NCBI GenBank assembly: GCA_016789705.1
Contig: JAEUQR010000187.1
Coordinates: 1-48,434, forward strand
Length of the DNA stretch: 48,434 bases
Source: Acidobacteriota bacterium
GTDB taxonomy: Bacteria > Acidobacteriota > Vicinamibacteria > Vicinamibacterales > UBA2999
Reading direction: 5' to 3'
Shown here: positions 8,470 to 18,093 of the stretch, piece by piece
Layout of the letters: every line of letters starts with the position of its first letter
How positions within the stretch are numbered: position 1 is the stretch's first letter
The notes under the pieces: generated by a model
Databases searched by the model: none
Seen by the model: only the letters and a program-made list of their open reading frames with translations
Told to the model about the DNA's origin: nothing
Made by a program: the position numbers and the translations under genes

Positions 8470-9041
8470 TCGATCGCAAGACCGCCGAAACGCACGTGAA
8501 GGTGGCGCTCACGCTCGAAGGGCGTGGGCGCTTCCGGAACACCACCGGCGTGCGTTTTCTGGACCACATGCTGGATCTCGTGGCCCGCCACGGCGCCTTC
8601 GATCTCGCCGTGACAGCCACCGGCGACCTCGACGTGGACCAGCACCACACGGTGGAAGACATCGGCATCGCGCTCGGCCAGGCGGTGGATACGGCGCTGG
8701 GCGACCGCAAGGGCATCAACCGCGCCGGCTACTTCGTGATGCCGATGGACGAGACGCTGGCGGTCGTGGCGATCGATCTCGGCGGACGTCCGCATACGGT
8801 GGTCGATACGAAGGTGCGCGTGCGTTACGTAGGCGACCTGCAGACCGAACTCGTCACCGACTTCTTCGAAGGATTCGCCACGGCGGCCCGCGCCAACGTG
8901 CACGTCAAGGTCATGCACGGACGTTCGAATCACCACAAGATCGAAGCCAGCTTCAAAGCGTTCGCCCGCGCGCTGCGCGTGGCCTGCGCGAAGGATGCCC
9001 GCATGGCGAAGACGCTGCCGAGTACGAAGGGGCTGCTGTGA
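8454..9041 (+). CDS. hisB: Imidazoleglycerol-phosphate dehydratase
   Basis: Dehydrates imidazole glycerol phosphate to the acetol. 195 residues, the single-function form with no histidinol-phosphatase domain. The two metal-binding repeats are clear: [13 protein letters not shown] with [13 protein letters not shown] (His64-His65), and [17 protein letters not shown] (His160-His161). The GTG start, 16 nt inside the end of hisC, has GGAGG 4 nt upstream; a longer start at 8379 would add 25 residues unlike the family. Confidence 0.95.
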   Translation: MRKAVIDRKTAETHVKVALTLEGRGRFRNTTGVRFLDHMLDLVARHGAFDLAVTATGDLDVDQHHTVEDIGIALGQAVDTALGDRKGINRAGYFVMPMDETLAVVAIDLGGRPHTVVDTKVRVRYVGDLQTELVTDFFEGFATAARANVHVKVMHGRSNHHKIEASFKAFARALRVACAKDARMAKTLPSTKGLL

Positions 9042-9057
9042 CGCCGGCAGGTTGCGC

Positions 9058-9675
9058 ATGAGCGTCGCCCTCGTGGACTACGGCGCCGGCAACCTCACCT
9101 CGGTGCGCAAGGCGCTGGCGGCCGTGGGGGCCGAGGTCTACACACCCGCCGGCCCCGCGGACCTCACCCGCGCGCGCGGCGTGATCGTGCCGGGCGTGGG
9201 CCACTTCGGCTCGACGCGCACACTCGATCAGGCGTGGCGTCACGCCATCCTCGAGCGGCTCGATCACAACCGGCCGCTGCTCGGTATCTGCGTGGGCCTG
9301 CAGTGGCTGTTTGCCGGCAGCGCCGAAGCGCCGGACGTTCCCGGCTTCGGCGTGTGTCAGGGCCTGTGCGGTCGGCTGCCCGACATCGAGCCGGCCACGG
9401 GCGCGCGGCAGAAGGTGCCGCACGTGGGCTGGAACACGCTGGCCCTGCCGCGCTGGTCAAGACTTTTTGCGGGCATCGCCGACGGCTCGCACGTGTACTT
9501 CACGCACTCGTACGCGGCGCCGCTCGCCCGCGGCACCGTCGCCACGAGTACCTACGGCATCGAGTTCACCGCCGCCGTCGAGGAGGGCCTCGTCTCCGGC
9601 GTGCAGTTCCATCCCGAGAAATCGGGCCAGGTGGGCCTGCAGGTGCTGCGCAACTGGCTCACGGAGGTCACGTAG
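9058..9675 (+). CDS. hisH: Imidazole glycerol phosphate synthase, glutaminase subunit
   Basis: Class I glutamine amidotransferase that feeds ammonia to HisF. 205 residues. Begins VALVDYGAGNLTSVRKAL; the oxyanion and nucleophile motifs are PGVGHFG and LLGICVGLQWLF with catalytic Cys78; VQFHPEKSG supplies His185 and Glu187. The ATG is 16 bases after the hisB stop. The gene abuts hisF directly, matching its role as a 1:1 partner. Confidence 0.97.
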   Translation: MSVALVDYGAGNLTSVRKALAAVGAEVYTPAGPADLTRARGVIVPGVGHFGSTRTLDQAWRHAILERLDHNRPLLGICVGLQWLFAGSAEAPDVPGFGVCQGLCGRLPDIEPATGARQKVPHVGWNTLALPRWSRLFAGIADGSHVYFTHSYAAPLARGTVATSTYGIEFTAAVEEGLVSGVQFHPEKSGQVGLQVLRNWLTEVT

Positions 9676-10431
9676 ATGCTGGCCAAACGCATCATCGCGT
9701 GCCTCGACGTGCGCGACGGGCAGGTCGTGAAGGGCGTGAAGTTCGAGGGCTTGCGCGCGGCCGGCGATCCGGCGGAACTCGCGCGCCGCTACGACGCGGA
9801 GGGCATCGACGAGGTCGTGATCCTCGACGTGACGGCGACGCTCGAAGCGCGTCAGGCGCGGGCGCACACCATCCGGGCAGTGGCGCGCGAGCTCTTCCTG
9901 CCGCTCTGCGTGGGCGGCGGCATCCGCACCGAAGACGACGCGGCGGCGGCCATCGAGGCCGGCGCCGACAAGGTGAGCCTCAACTCCGCGGCGCTCGCCG
10001 ATCCGACGCTCATCACGCGACTGGCGGAACGCTACGGCAGCCAGGCAGTGGTGGTGGCCATCGATGCCAGGGGCGACGGCGACCGCTGGACGGCCTACAC
10101 ACGCAGCGGCAGCGCCTCGGCGGCACGCGACGTGGTCGAGTGGGCGCGCGAAGCGGCGGCCCGCGGCGCCGGCGAGATCCTGCTGACGTCCATGGACCGC
10201 GACGGCACGAAGAGCGGCTTCGACTGCGCGCTCACGGCAGCCGTGTCGGACGCGTTGGCCATCCCGGTCATCGCCTCGGGCGGTGCCGGCGAGTTCGCCC
10301 ACTTCGCGGAAGTCTTCCGGGCCGGGCGGGCTGACGCGGCGCTGGCCGCCTCGATCTTCCACTTCAACACGCACGGCGTCGCCGAGCTGAAACAGTTCCT
10401 GCACGGCCAGGGCATCCCCGTGCGTCTCTGA
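9676..10431 (+). CDS. hisF: Imidazole glycerol phosphate synthase, cyclase subunit
   Basis: (beta/alpha)8 barrel that closes the imidazole ring and releases AICAR. 251 residues. Catalytic Asp11 in [10 protein letters not shown] and Asp130 in [10 protein letters not shown]; phosphate-binding [10 protein letters not shown] and [11 protein letters not shown]. The ATG follows the hisH TAG with no gap. Last gene of the operon. Unlike many operons, hisA is not between hisH and hisF but sits about 7.7 kb downstream. Confidence 0.97.
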   Translation: MLAKRIIACLDVRDGQVVKGVKFEGLRAAGDPAELARRYDAEGIDEVVILDVTATLEARQARAHTIRAVARELFLPLCVGGGIRTEDDAAAAIEAGADKVSLNSAALADPTLITRLAERYGSQAVVVAIDARGDGDRWTAYTRSGSASAARDVVEWAREAAARGAGEILLTSMDRDGTKSGFDCALTAAVSDALAIPVIASGGAGEFAHFAEVFRAGRADAALAASIFHFNTHGVAELKQFLHGQGIPVRL

Positions 10432-10458
10432 TCGACAAGTACCGCCAGGAAGTCAGGC

Positions 10459-10495
10459 CCCGCCCAGATTGGGGACTGTCCCCATTCTGGGCGGG
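10459..10495. repeat. REP-like palindrome, family A, copy 1; possible bidirectional terminator
   Basis: Near-perfect 37-bp palindrome (17 of 18 arm positions pair) centred on T10477 with core TGGGGAC-T-GTCCCCA, flanked by CCCGCCCAGA / TCTGGGCGGG. It lies between the convergent ends of hisF and the dienelactone hydrolase gene. The core recurs at 13512-13526 and 13585-13599. Confidence 0.75.
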
Positions 10496-10517
10496 AGCAG
10501 ACTAGTGGCAGGAACTG

Positions 10518-11390
10518 CTACGCGAGCGCGGTCTTGAAGAGCGCCAGCAGGCGCGACCAGGCCTTTTCGGCGAGCTTCTCGTCGTAGACCGCCGAGTCGG
10601 GCGGGCACCAGCCGTGCGCCGCGGCGTAGACCTCGATCTCCGCCGGGAGCTTCGCCTTGGCGTAGGTCTCCTTCAGGATGTCCTTTGCCGCCGGGTCGCG
10701 CTCGTCGTCGTTCTGAGCCACGGCGAACAGGAAACTCGCCTTCATCTGCGGTACGAGCAGGTGGGGGCTGTCGGGGTTCTTCGTGGCGAGGCCACCACCG
10801 TGGAACGACGCGCCGGCGCCGATGCGCTCGGGCACGGCCGCGGCCGAGCGCATGACGATCGGGCCGCCCATGCAGTAGCCGGTCGTGCCGATCTTCTTCC
10901 GCTTGTCCACCGCGGGCTGCTGGTCGAGCCACGCGACGAACGCCTTCGCGTCGGTCACGTGCGTGGTGGCGTTGATGCTCTGGGCGAGCGGCATCACGAT
11001 GTCGCGCGTCTTCTGGTCCGCGAAGCTCGCGCCAGCCGGCACGACCGGCGACTTCGCCTTGCGGTAGAACGGATTCACCGTCAGCACGGCGTAGCCCGAC
11101 TCGGCCAGGCGCTTGCCCATCTGGCGGAACGCCGGACGCAGGCCGAGGATGTCGGGCCACACGATGACCGCCGCGCTCGCGCCGCTCGCCGGGTGCACGA
11201 AGTAGGCGTCGCACTCGCCGTCGGGCGTCTTGATGACGACGTCCTGCTCCTTCACGGCCTGTGCGTCGGCCGCGCGCGGCAGCGCGAACATCATGCCGGC
11301 GCCGAGCGACACGGCGCCGAGCTGCCGGCGGGTCATCTTCGGGAAACGCGCGTAGTTCTCAAGGTCGTGTTCGAAGTTCTCATCGCACAT
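10518..11390 (-). CDS. Dienelactone hydrolase family protein, exported
   Basis: 290-residue alpha/beta hydrolase. A Tat-like N-terminus (MTRRQLGAVSLGAG, then a hydrophobic stretch ending RAADA) follows a 19-residue extension, so it is probably periplasmic. The catalytic Cys is in GTTGYCMGGPIVM, the Asp in AVAQNDDERD and the His in AAAHGWCPP, giving the Cys-Asp-His triad typical of dienelactone hydrolases. YAVLTVNPFYR is also a family stretch. An AAGGA lies 10 nt before the ATG. Substrate unknown; many homologues act on other esters or lactones. Confidence 0.88.
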   Translation of the reverse strand: MCDENFEHDLENYARFPKMTRRQLGAVSLGAGMMFALPRAADAQAVKEQDVVIKTPDGECDAYFVHPASGASAAVIVWPDILGLRPAFRQMGKRLAESGYAVLTVNPFYRKAKSPVVPAGASFADQKTRDIVMPLAQSINATTHVTDAKAFVAWLDQQPAVDKRKKIGTTGYCMGGPIVMRSAAAVPERIGAGASFHGGGLATKNPDSPHLLVPQMKASFLFAVAQNDDERDPAAKDILKETYAKAKLPAEIEVYAAAHGWCPPDSAVYDEKLAEKAWSRLLALFKTALA

Positions 11391-11450
11391 GGTGTCTGGT
11401 CCTTCGGTCGGTGGGATGGCGCCCGGGCGCTCCGGCGGAGCGACGCGGGG

Positions 11451-11906
11451 TTACCGCGGGCGCGGCGGTGTCCGGTAGACGTCGTCGGCAACAGGCTCGA
11501 GCCAGGTCGTTGTGCCTTCGCCGATCGTGAGCTGCAGGAATTCCTGGTCCGGGGCCGCGCCGTGCCAGTGCTCGACGTTGGGTCCGGTGAACCACGGCTG
11601 GCCGGGCACGACCTCGGTCACGACGCCGCCGCGGTTCTGCGTACGGCCCTTGCCCGTTTCCGCCATGAGCAACTGGCCGTGCGAATGGCGGTGCCAGTTG
11701 GAGCGGGTGCCGGCGGGGAAGCGCAGCCGCAGCGTGCGGATGGCCGTGGCATCGACCTGCGACGGCGCGCCGCCGCGAAAGTTCGCGGGTTCCTGGGCGC
11801 GCGTCGTCGTGCCGAGTGCCACACCGACCAGCCACAGCACGGCGCCGCACGCCGTGATGGTGCCAAGCACCTGCCCCCGTGACCGGGTGGTGAAGACGTC
11901 GCGCAT
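11451..11906 (-). CDS. Cupin-domain protein with N-terminal membrane/signal segment
   Basis: 151 residues. A hydrophobic segment (about residues 12-34, ending TTTRAQ) acts as signal or anchor. The cupin core spans about 55-135: GTRSNWHRHSHGQLLMAE gives the His-rich first motif and GPNVEHWHGAAPDQ the second. AGGAGG lies 5 nt before the ATG. It sits just after the membrane protein at 11975 and before the dienelactone hydrolase on the same strand. Likely a small secreted metal-binding cupin; reaction unknown. Confidence 0.82.
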   Translation of the reverse strand: MRDVFTTRSRGQVLGTITACGAVLWLVGVALGTTTRAQEPANFRGGAPSQVDATAIRTLRLRFPAGTRSNWHRHSHGQLLMAETGKGRTQNRGGVVTEVVPGQPWFTGPNVEHWHGAAPDQEFLQLTIGEGTTTWLEPVADDVYRTPPRPR

Positions 11907-11974
11907 GAGGCCTCCTGGAGAATCCGCGCGCCGTCGCGGCGGCAACGGCGCGGCAAGTATACCCGCGGACGACG

Positions 11975-12538
11975 CTAGGCCGCCGGCCACAGCCAGCCGA
12001 ACGCGCCGGCCGTGAGGCAGGCGTAAACGAGGCCGTCGAACGTCGACTTGAGCGTCGTCGCGACCGACCGCTGATACCAGATCGTCATCTGCCACAGGCC
12101 GAGTGCGTAGCCCATGAAGGCCGTGGTACCAACGACGCGGAAGACGACCAGATAGTCGCCGCCGGCCGGAATGGTGCGGCTGGCGACGTAGCCGGCAAAG
12201 AAGGCGACGACGGCTGCGTAGACGACCCACTGCGCGAGCTGCCGGCCCATGAAGTTCATCCCCGGCGGCATCACCGTGAGCGTAGCCACTGGCCCCTTCT
12301 GCCACTTGGCCTGGAACGCCGGGTCCTTGAACGCCGACATACCGCCCGCGAAGGGCAGGAAGTAGTCGCCCGGCGGAATCCCGATCGGACCGAGCGCCGC
12401 CAGGATGTCGTCTTCCTTCGGCAACTTCGCGTAGTCGCCGTTGTGATAGCCGAGCACCATGTGTATGAGGGAGCTCGCCACGAACACCAGCAGGGCCGAG
12501 ACGACGACGGGCAGCCAGAGCGACGTCAGCGCAACCAT
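11975..12538 (-). CDS. Integral membrane protein of unknown function
   Basis: 187 residues with about four membrane segments: near the N-terminus (LPVVVSALLVFVASSLIHMVL), in the middle (VVYAAVVAFFAGYVAS), VVGTTAFMGYALGLW, and a C-terminal one. A soluble loop of ~60 residues after the first segment contains GIPPGDYFLPFA. The start chosen is MVALTSLW, with GGAGG 6 nt upstream; an ATG seven codons earlier lacks a site. I do not recognise a named family. Confidence 0.75.
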   Translation of the reverse strand: MVALTSLWLPVVVSALLVFVASSLIHMVLGYHNGDYAKLPKEDDILAALGPIGIPPGDYFLPFAGGMSAFKDPAFQAKWQKGPVATLTVMPPGMNFMGRQLAQWVVYAAVVAFFAGYVASRTIPAGGDYLVVFRVVGTTAFMGYALGLWQMTIWYQRSVATTLKSTFDGLVYACLTAGAFGWLWPAA

Positions 12539-12649
12539 CGGAACCTCCGCATGAGTCACGGGTGAGCGGCACGAGCCGCGAAGCGGCCAATCCTACCACC
12601 GCGGGACCGCCGCGGCCCCTGCGGCAGGCGGGCGGGCACGGCGCGCCCG

Positions 12650-13483
12650 TCAGGGCGGAAAGCCGAAGGCCAGCTTCACGGCGGCGTATTCCGGATGCAC
12701 CTGGCCGTTCGCCCGCCGGATGACGAGCGGCGGCTCCACCCACGTGGCGGCCCGCCTGGCCTCGGGCAGATCGTCCGCGCGCGCCATCACGAACAGATCG
12801 ACGAGCGGCGCATCGCCCTCGCGGAACACCACCGGACGCCGCCGCACGATGACCGCACCGGCCTCGGCCGCAGCTCGCGCCACGCGATCGAGCTGCGCCG
12901 ACGGGAACACACAGGCGAAGATCCCGCCGGCCGCGAGATGACAGACGGCGACGCGCGCGTAGTCGCTGATGTCGCCGCGCACCTCGAACCGGCACTGCAC
13001 CTTCTGCGGGTGGTCGCCCTCGATGCCCGTGCCGCGCGGAAAGTAGGGCGGGCTGCCGAGCACGAGGTCGAAGCGCTCGTCGTCCCCAAGCACACCGGCG
13101 TCGCGAAAGTCGCCGAGGCGGATGTCGTAACGCGCCTCGAGCCCGTTGAACGCGGCGGACTTGCGCGCCAGCCGCACGCTCTCCGCCTGCGCCTCGACGG
13201 TCACGAACGTGGCCGAGGGCAGCCGCCACGCGGCCACCATCCCCACGGACCCGATGCCGGAGCCCAGGTCGAGCACCGCGGAGGCCCGCGGCACCCAGGT
13301 CGTGCCGTACCAGGCGGTCAACACGTCGTCGGTCGAGAACCGGTGCCCATCGCGCAACTGGAACAGGCGGAAGTGGCCGCTGATGGCGTCGAGCGTCTCG
13401 TCGGGCGGGACGTCGGGCCGGGCGAGCGCGCCTGGCGGAACGGGGCCGGGCTTCGCCCAGCCGCGAAAGTGAGTGTCGTGCAT
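12650..13483 (-). CDS. TrmN6-like SAM-dependent N6-adenine methyltransferase
   Basis: 277 residues. Rossmann methyltransferase: SAM motif I VLDLGSGIGSVGM, acidic end of strand 2 VTVEAQ, and the catalytic SPPYF, an (N/D/S)PPY motif of amino-methyltransferases. RLFQLRDGHRFSTDDVLTAWY upstream resembles the N-terminus of the tRNA1(Val) m6A37 methyltransferase group. A tRNA or rRNA adenine target is therefore likely. The start MHDTHF is preferred, because a longer TTG start would put codons inside a REP-like repeat. Confidence 0.82.
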   Translation of the reverse strand: MHDTHFRGWAKPGPVPPGALARPDVPPDETLDAISGHFRLFQLRDGHRFSTDDVLTAWYGTTWVPRASAVLDLGSGIGSVGMVAAWRLPSATFVTVEAQAESVRLARKSAAFNGLEARYDIRLGDFRDAGVLGDDERFDLVLGSPPYFPRGTGIEGDHPQKVQCRFEVRGDISDYARVAVCHLAAGGIFACVFPSAQLDRVARAAAEAGAVIVRRRPVVFREGDAPLVDLFVMARADDLPEARRAATWVEPPLVIRRANGQVHPEYAAVKLAFGFPP

Positions 13484-13504
13484 GGACGGATACTGGATGT
13501 GATG

Positions 13505-13600
13505 GGTGTGATGGGGACTGTCCCCAATCAAGCCCTGTCCAGATTACTTGCAGAATCCGCCACGAGTCAGGCCCGGGCCAGACTTGGGAACAGTCCCCAG
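13505..13600. repeat. REP-like inverted pair, family A, copies 2 and 3
   Basis: Two copies of the core TGGGGAC-N-GTCCCCA: 13512-13526 (perfect) and 13585-13599 (one mismatch). The second carries the same 5' flank as copy 1 (AGTCAGGCCC, CCAGA); the first carries its own flank on the other strand. This gives an inverted pair like a bacterial interspersed mosaic element, lying between the divergent methyltransferase and CHRD genes. Confidence 0.65.
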
Positions 13601-13623
13601 GCACGCAGCCACGCATGAGCAGC

Positions 13624-13629
13624 TACAAT
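13624..13629 (+). promoter_or_regulatory. -10 box TACAAT before the CHRD gene
   Basis: TACAAT followed after 8 nt by the ATG at 13638; no Shine-Dalgarno sequence between. Fits leaderless transcription. Confidence 0.55.
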
Positions 13630-13637
13630 GCCCCGCC

Positions 13638-14066
13638 ATGCAGCTTTCCGCGCTCGTTTTCGCCCTGGCGCTCGCCGCCGCGCAGGCCGCTCCCGGGCCG
13701 ATGCGGGCCCGGCTCTCGCCGCTCCCGACCGACCTGGCGATGCAGGAAACGATCGCCGGCGTCGGCGCCGCCACCGCCACGCTGGCTGGCACGACCCTGA
13801 CCGTCGAAGGCACGTATCGCGGACTGAAGTCGGCGGCCACATCGGTGCGGGTCTTCGATAGCCCCCGACCGGGCCTGCGTGGTCCGCTCGTGGGCGAGTT
13901 CGCCTCGGGCGGCGGTACCACGGGCACGTTCAAGGGCACCGTCACGCTCACGCGCGAGCAGGCGGCCGCCTTCGCGAAGGGCCTGCTCTACGTGCAGGTG
14001 CAGAGCGAGAAAGCGCCTGACGGCAATCTGTGGGGCTGGCTGATGGCTCCGAAGGGACGACGCTGA
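13638..14066 (+). CDS. Secreted CHRD-domain protein
   Basis: 142 residues. A signal peptide ([17 protein letters not shown]) is followed by one CHRD domain: [74 protein letters not shown] domains were first named in chordin and occur widely in secreted bacterial proteins with unclear function. Its TGA overlaps the ATG of the PQQ dehydrogenase (TGATG), so the two are translationally coupled and probably work together in the periplasm. Confidence 0.88.
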   Translation: MQLSALVFALALAAAQAAPGPMRARLSPLPTDLAMQETIAGVGAATATLAGTTLTVEGTYRGLKSAATSVRVFDSPRPGLRGPLVGEFASGGGTTGTFKGTVTLTREQAAAFAKGLLYVQVQSEKAPDGNLWGWLMAPKGRR

Positions 14067-16228
14067 TGACGCCCGCATCGTACAGACACGGCGCGCTGGC
14101 CACCGCCGCACTCGCGCTCGGCCTCGTGGTGAGCGGCGCCACCGGACAGCCCGGCACGACCGCAGCCCAGAACGCGGCGCCGGTCATCACCGCCGCGCAG
14201 GTGGCGGCCGGCCGCGACGGCTACCAGTCGCGCTGTGCGTCCTGCCACCTCGCCGACCTCGGCGGACGCAACGAAGCCTCGCCGCTGGCCGGCGCGTCGT
14301 TCATGAACGTGTGGCGCGGCCGCGGCACGAAGGAGTTCTACGACTACATCCGCACCTCGATGCCGCCGGGCGGCGCCACGCTCGGCGCCGAGGAATACCT
14401 GAACATCACGGCGTTCATCCTGCAGATGAACGGCGCGGCCACCGGGGCCACGGCGCTTGCCGCGACGACCGACGTGCCCATCGGCTCTATTGCCACGGGC
14501 ATCGCACCCACCACCACCGCGCGGGCCGCCGCACCCGCGGCCGGCGCGCCGCGCCCGGCCGGTCCGCCACCGGCGCGCGGCCTCTACGTTGCCGGCGACG
14601 TGCCGCGGTTCACGCCGGTGACCGACGAGATGCTGAAGACCCCGCCGGCCGGCGACTGGCTCATGGCGCGGCGCAACTACCAGGCATGGAGTCACAGCCC
14701 GCTCGACGAGATCACGACGGCCAACGTCGGCTCGCTGAAGCTGGCCTGGGTGTGGAACATGAACGAGGGCGGCTCGAACCAGCAGATGCCGCTCGTGCAC
14801 GACGGCATCGTGTATCTCACGAACACGATGAACGAGGTGCAGGCGATCGACGGTGCCACCGGCGAGCTCATCTGGGCCAACCAGGTGGGCCCGAACCGCG
14901 CCATCGGCTTCGGCTCGATGCGCAACCTGGCGATCTACAAGGACAAGATCTACCTCGCCACGACCGACGCGCACCTCGTGGCGCTCGACGCGAAGACCGG
15001 TCGGAAGGTGTGGGACACGACGATTGCCGATCCCGCCAAGGGTTTCTCGAACACGAGCGGCCCGATCGTCGTGAAGGGCAAGGTCATCCAAGGCCTGCAG
15101 GGCTGCGATCGTTACCGCGAGGAACGCTGTTTCATCAGCGCGTACGACGCGGAGACCGGCGCGCTCCAGTGGAAGTTCCACACCGTGGCGCACAGCGGCG
15201 AACCGGGCGGCGACACCTGGAACAACCTGCCGAACATGATGCGCCAGGGCGGCGAAACGTGGATTGCCGGCAGCTACGACCCCGACGTGGACCTCACCTT
15301 CTGGGGCACCGCGCAGGCCAAGCCGTGGATGCCGGTGAGCCGCGGCACGCGCGTCTTCGACGCCGCGCAGCACACCGCGTCCACCGTCGCGCTCGATCCC
15401 GCCACCGGCGAACTTGTGTGGCGCTTCCAGCATCTGCCGGCCGAAACGCTCGACCTCGACGAGGTGTTCGAGCGCGTGTCGGTCGACATCGGCGCGCAGA
15501 AGGCGCTCTTCACGATCGGCAAGTCGGGCATCCTGTGGAAACTCGATCGCAAGTCCGGCGCCCTCATCGATCTGGCCGAGACGATCTTCCAGAACGTCTA
15601 CACCGACATCGACAGGAAGACGGGCCGCGCCACCTATCGCGCCGACATCCTCGAGCAGAAGCTCGATCAGTGGATTCTTGCCTGCCCGTCCACCGAGGGC
15701 GGCCACAACTGGCAGGCGATGACGTATCACCCCGGCACGCAGTCGCTGGTGATTCCGCTCACGCAGTCGTGCATGGAGATCGCCCCGCGCAAGGTGGAGC
15801 AGGTGGCCGGCCAGGGTGGCACGGCGGCGGCGCGCCGCTTCTATGAGATGCCGGGCAGCGACGGCAACATCGGCAAGCTCGCCGCCTACGACGTGAAGTC
15901 CCTCAAGGAACTCTGGAGCATCGAGCAACGCGCACCCTTCCTCACGGCGGCGCTTTCGACCGGCGGCGGCCTGGTGTTCATCGGCGACCTCGACCGCTAC
16001 TTCCACGCCTACGACGTCAGGACCGGGAAGGAACTGTGGAAGACGCGCCTCGGCACGTCGGTGCAGGGGTTCCCGGTGTCGTTCACCGCCAACGGCAAGC
16101 AGTACGTCGCCGTCACGACCGGCCTTGGCGGCGGCAGCCCGCGCCTCGTGCCGCGCACGCTGGCGCCCGAGATCAACCACCCCGGCACCGGCCACGCCCT
16201 CTACGTCTTCGAGGTCGGATCACGCTGA
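14066..16228 (+). CDS. PQQ-dependent dehydrogenase with N-terminal cytochrome c domain
   Basis: 720 residues, periplasmic. A signal peptide covers ~30 residues, then a class I cytochrome c domain (about 42-135) with CASCH at 57-61 and a candidate distal Met in RTSMPPGG. An Ala/Pro-rich linker (~140-185) leads to an eight-bladed quinoprotein propeller (about 200-715). Blade motifs such as [26 protein letters not shown] and [13 protein letters not shown] are present, plus [10 protein letters not shown]. Having the cytochrome ahead of the propeller is the reverse of the usual type II alcohol dehydrogenase order. Alcohol or aldehyde oxidation is likely; the substrate is unknown. Confidence 0.92.
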   Translation: MTPASYRHGALATAALALGLVVSGATGQPGTTAAQNAAPVITAAQVAAGRDGYQSRCASCHLADLGGRNEASPLAGASFMNVWRGRGTKEFYDYIRTSMPPGGATLGAEEYLNITAFILQMNGAATGATALAATTDVPIGSIATGIAPTTTARAAAPAAGAPRPAGPPPARGLYVAGDVPRFTPVTDEMLKTPPAGDWLMARRNYQAWSHSPLDEITTANVGSLKLAWVWNMNEGGSNQQMPLVHDGIVYLTNTMNEVQAIDGATGELIWANQVGPNRAIGFGSMRNLAIYKDKIYLATTDAHLVALDAKTGRKVWDTTIADPAKGFSNTSGPIVVKGKVIQGLQGCDRYREERCFISAYDAETGALQWKFHTVAHSGEPGGDTWNNLPNMMRQGGETWIAGSYDPDVDLTFWGTAQAKPWMPVSRGTRVFDAAQHTASTVALDPATGELVWRFQHLPAETLDLDEVFERVSVDIGAQKALFTIGKSGILWKLDRKSGALIDLAETIFQNVYTDIDRKTGRATYRADILEQKLDQWILACPSTEGGHNWQAMTYHPGTQSLVIPLTQSCMEIAPRKVEQVAGQGGTAAARRFYEMPGSDGNIGKLAAYDVKSLKELWSIEQRAPFLTAALSTGGGLVFIGDLDRYFHAYDVRTGKELWKTRLGTSVQGFPVSFTANGKQYVAVTTGLGGGSPRLVPRTLAPEINHPGTGHALYVFEVGSR

Positions 16229-16263
16229 CGCCCTTGTTAGAATCAGTGGATGCGGAGGATGCG

Positions 16264-16653
16264 ATGAGCTCACACGACCCCCTGACGGCACCCATGCCCG
16301 GCGCGGACTCGCGCACGGTGGGCGGCGTGCAGCTCGACATCGTGCGCACCGGCACGGGCCGCATCAAGCGCGCGATCTACCCGGCCGGGTTCCGCTGGTC
16401 CACCCACATGCAGCCGGTCACCCACACCGAGACGTGTGAACACGCGCACGTCGGCTTCCTGGCACGGGGCCGCATCCACGTGCACTTCCCCGATGGCTGC
16501 GTGCAGGAATACGAGGCGCCGGCCGCGCTCGCGATCGAACCCGGACACGACGCGTGGGTGATGGGCGACGAGCCGGCGGTGCTCATCGAAGTGGACTTCG
16601 AGGGCGACACGATCGCCCGCTTCGGCCTGCCAGCCGCGCACCGGCACGCCTGA
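16264..16653 (+). CDS. Small cupin-like protein
   Basis: 129 residues, cytoplasmic (no signal). The cupin core includes GFRWSTHMQP, HTETCEHAHVGFLARGRIHVHF and an acidic PGHDAWVMGDEPAVLIEVDF strand. GGAGG lies 5 nt before the ATG, with a TAGAAT box 20 nt upstream. It follows the PQQ dehydrogenase by 35 bases and its stop is 2 bases before the amidohydrolase start. His residues could bind a metal; function unknown. Confidence 0.78.
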   Translation: MSSHDPLTAPMPGADSRTVGGVQLDIVRTGTGRIKRAIYPAGFRWSTHMQPVTHTETCEHAHVGFLARGRIHVHFPDGCVQEYEAPAALAIEPGHDAWVMGDEPAVLIEVDFEGDTIARFGLPAAHRHA

Positions 16654-16655
16654 CC

Positions 16656-18089
16656 GTGCGGTCCCCCCTCCGCATCGGCGCCGTCACCCTCGCGCTGGCC
16701 CTCACCGGGCTGACCACGCGCGGCGTGGCGCAGCGCGCGCCCATCGGTGCGGCCATCCGCGAGTTCGTCAGCATCGACGCGCCCGTCGTGGCGCTGACGA
16801 ACGCGCGGGTCATCGACGGCACCGGCGCCGCCGCCCGCGACGGCCAGACGCTCGTGCTGCGCGATGGACGCATCGCCGCCGTAGGCCCGTCGGCCACGAC
16901 GCCGGCGCCCGACGGCGCCCGGGTGGTCGACCTCGCCGGCAAGAGCGTGCTGCCCGGGCTCGTGATGCTGCACGAGCATCTCTACTACCCGACGGGGCCC
17001 GGCGTGTACGGGCAGCTCGGGCAGAGTTTCGTGCGCCTCTATCTCGCCGGCGGCGTCACCACGATGCGCACGGGTGGCAACCTGAACGGCTTCATGGACA
17101 TCACGCTCAAGCGGCGGGTCGAGGCCGGCGAGGCGGCCGGACCGTCCATCGACGCGACGATGCCCTACGTGAACGGGCCGAACCAGTTCGTGCAGATGAC
17201 GGACCTGCGCACCGAGGAACGGGCGCGCCGGCACGTCGCGTACTGGGCCGAGGAGGGCGCCACGTCGGTGAAGGCCTACATGCAGGTGTCGCGCGCCGCG
17301 CTCGGCACCGCCATCCGCGAGGCGCATGCGCGCGGCCTGAAGGTCACCGGTCATCTGTGCTCGGTGACGTATGCCGAAGCCGCCGCGCTCGGCATCGACA
17401 ACCTCGAACACGGCTTCTTCGCCGCCACCGATTTCGTGCCCGGCAAGAAACCCGATGAATGTCCAGGCCAGGGCCGCGGCCAGCAGACGGTGGCCGATAT
17501 CGATCCGCAGGGCGTCGCCTTCCAGACGCTCATCCGCACGCTCATCGAGAAGAAGGTCGCCGTCACGTCCACGCTCACGGTCTTCGAGCTCAACACGCCG
17601 GGCCGGCCGCTGCCGCCCGGGCTCGACGTGATCGTGCCGCAGCTCCGCGAGCAGTTCCTCCAGAACCGCGCCCGCGTCGAGGGCAACGCGCAGTCGATCT
17701 ACCCGCGGCTCTTTCCGAAGGCAATGGCGCTCGAACGCGAGTTCGTGCGGGCCGGCGGCCTGCTCGTGGCCGGCACCGACCCGACGGGCGGCGGCGGCGT
17801 GATTCCGGGCTACGCGAACCAGCGGCAGCTCGAACTGCTCGTCGAGGCCGGCTTCACGCCGCTCGAGGCGATCACGATCGGCACACGGAACGGCGCCAGG
17901 TATCTGGGTCTCGAGAAGCGGCTCGGCACGATTGCTCCAGGCCTGCAGGCAGATCTGATGGTCGTCGCCGGCGACCCGTCGCGTGACATCACGGCGCTGC
18001 GCAATGTGGAGACGGTCTTCCGTCAGGGTGTGGGGTTCGATTCCGCGCGGCTCATCCAGTCGGTCGCGGGCAAAGTGGGATTGTGGTGA
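16656..18089 (+). CDS. Secreted metal-dependent amidohydrolase
   Basis: 477 residues. A signal peptide (LRIGAVTLALALTGL...GVAQ) follows the GTG start, which lies 2 nt after the cupin stop. Amidohydrolase-superfamily TIM barrel: metal motif HEHLYYP (HxH), later KVTGHLCS and NLEHGFF histidines, and GTDPTGGGG with the conserved Asp. The C-terminus returns to the beta sandwich (GLQADLMVVAGDPSRDI). Related proteins include imidazolonepropionase- and prolidase-like enzymes; the substrate cannot be called. Proximity to hisA may be chance. Confidence 0.9.
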   Translation: MRSPLRIGAVTLALALTGLTTRGVAQRAPIGAAIREFVSIDAPVVALTNARVIDGTGAAARDGQTLVLRDGRIAAVGPSATTPAPDGARVVDLAGKSVLPGLVMLHEHLYYPTGPGVYGQLGQSFVRLYLAGGVTTMRTGGNLNGFMDITLKRRVEAGEAAGPSIDATMPYVNGPNQFVQMTDLRTEERARRHVAYWAEEGATSVKAYMQVSRAALGTAIREAHARGLKVTGHLCSVTYAEAAALGIDNLEHGFFAATDFVPGKKPDECPGQGRGQQTVADIDPQGVAFQTLIRTLIEKKVAVTSTLTVFELNTPGRPLPPGLDVIVPQLREQFLQNRARVEGNAQSIYPRLFPKAMALEREFVRAGGLLVAGTDPTGGGGVIPGYANQRQLELLVEAGFTPLEAITIGTRNGARYLGLEKRLGTIAPGLQADLMVVAGDPSRDITALRNVETVFRQGVGFDSARLIQSVAGKVGLW

Positions 18090-18093
18090 CCGG

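Noticed and set aside
13484..13531. Longer TTG start for the TrmN6-like methyltransferase
   Set aside because: The added codons fall inside the REP-like core and do not resemble the family N-terminus.
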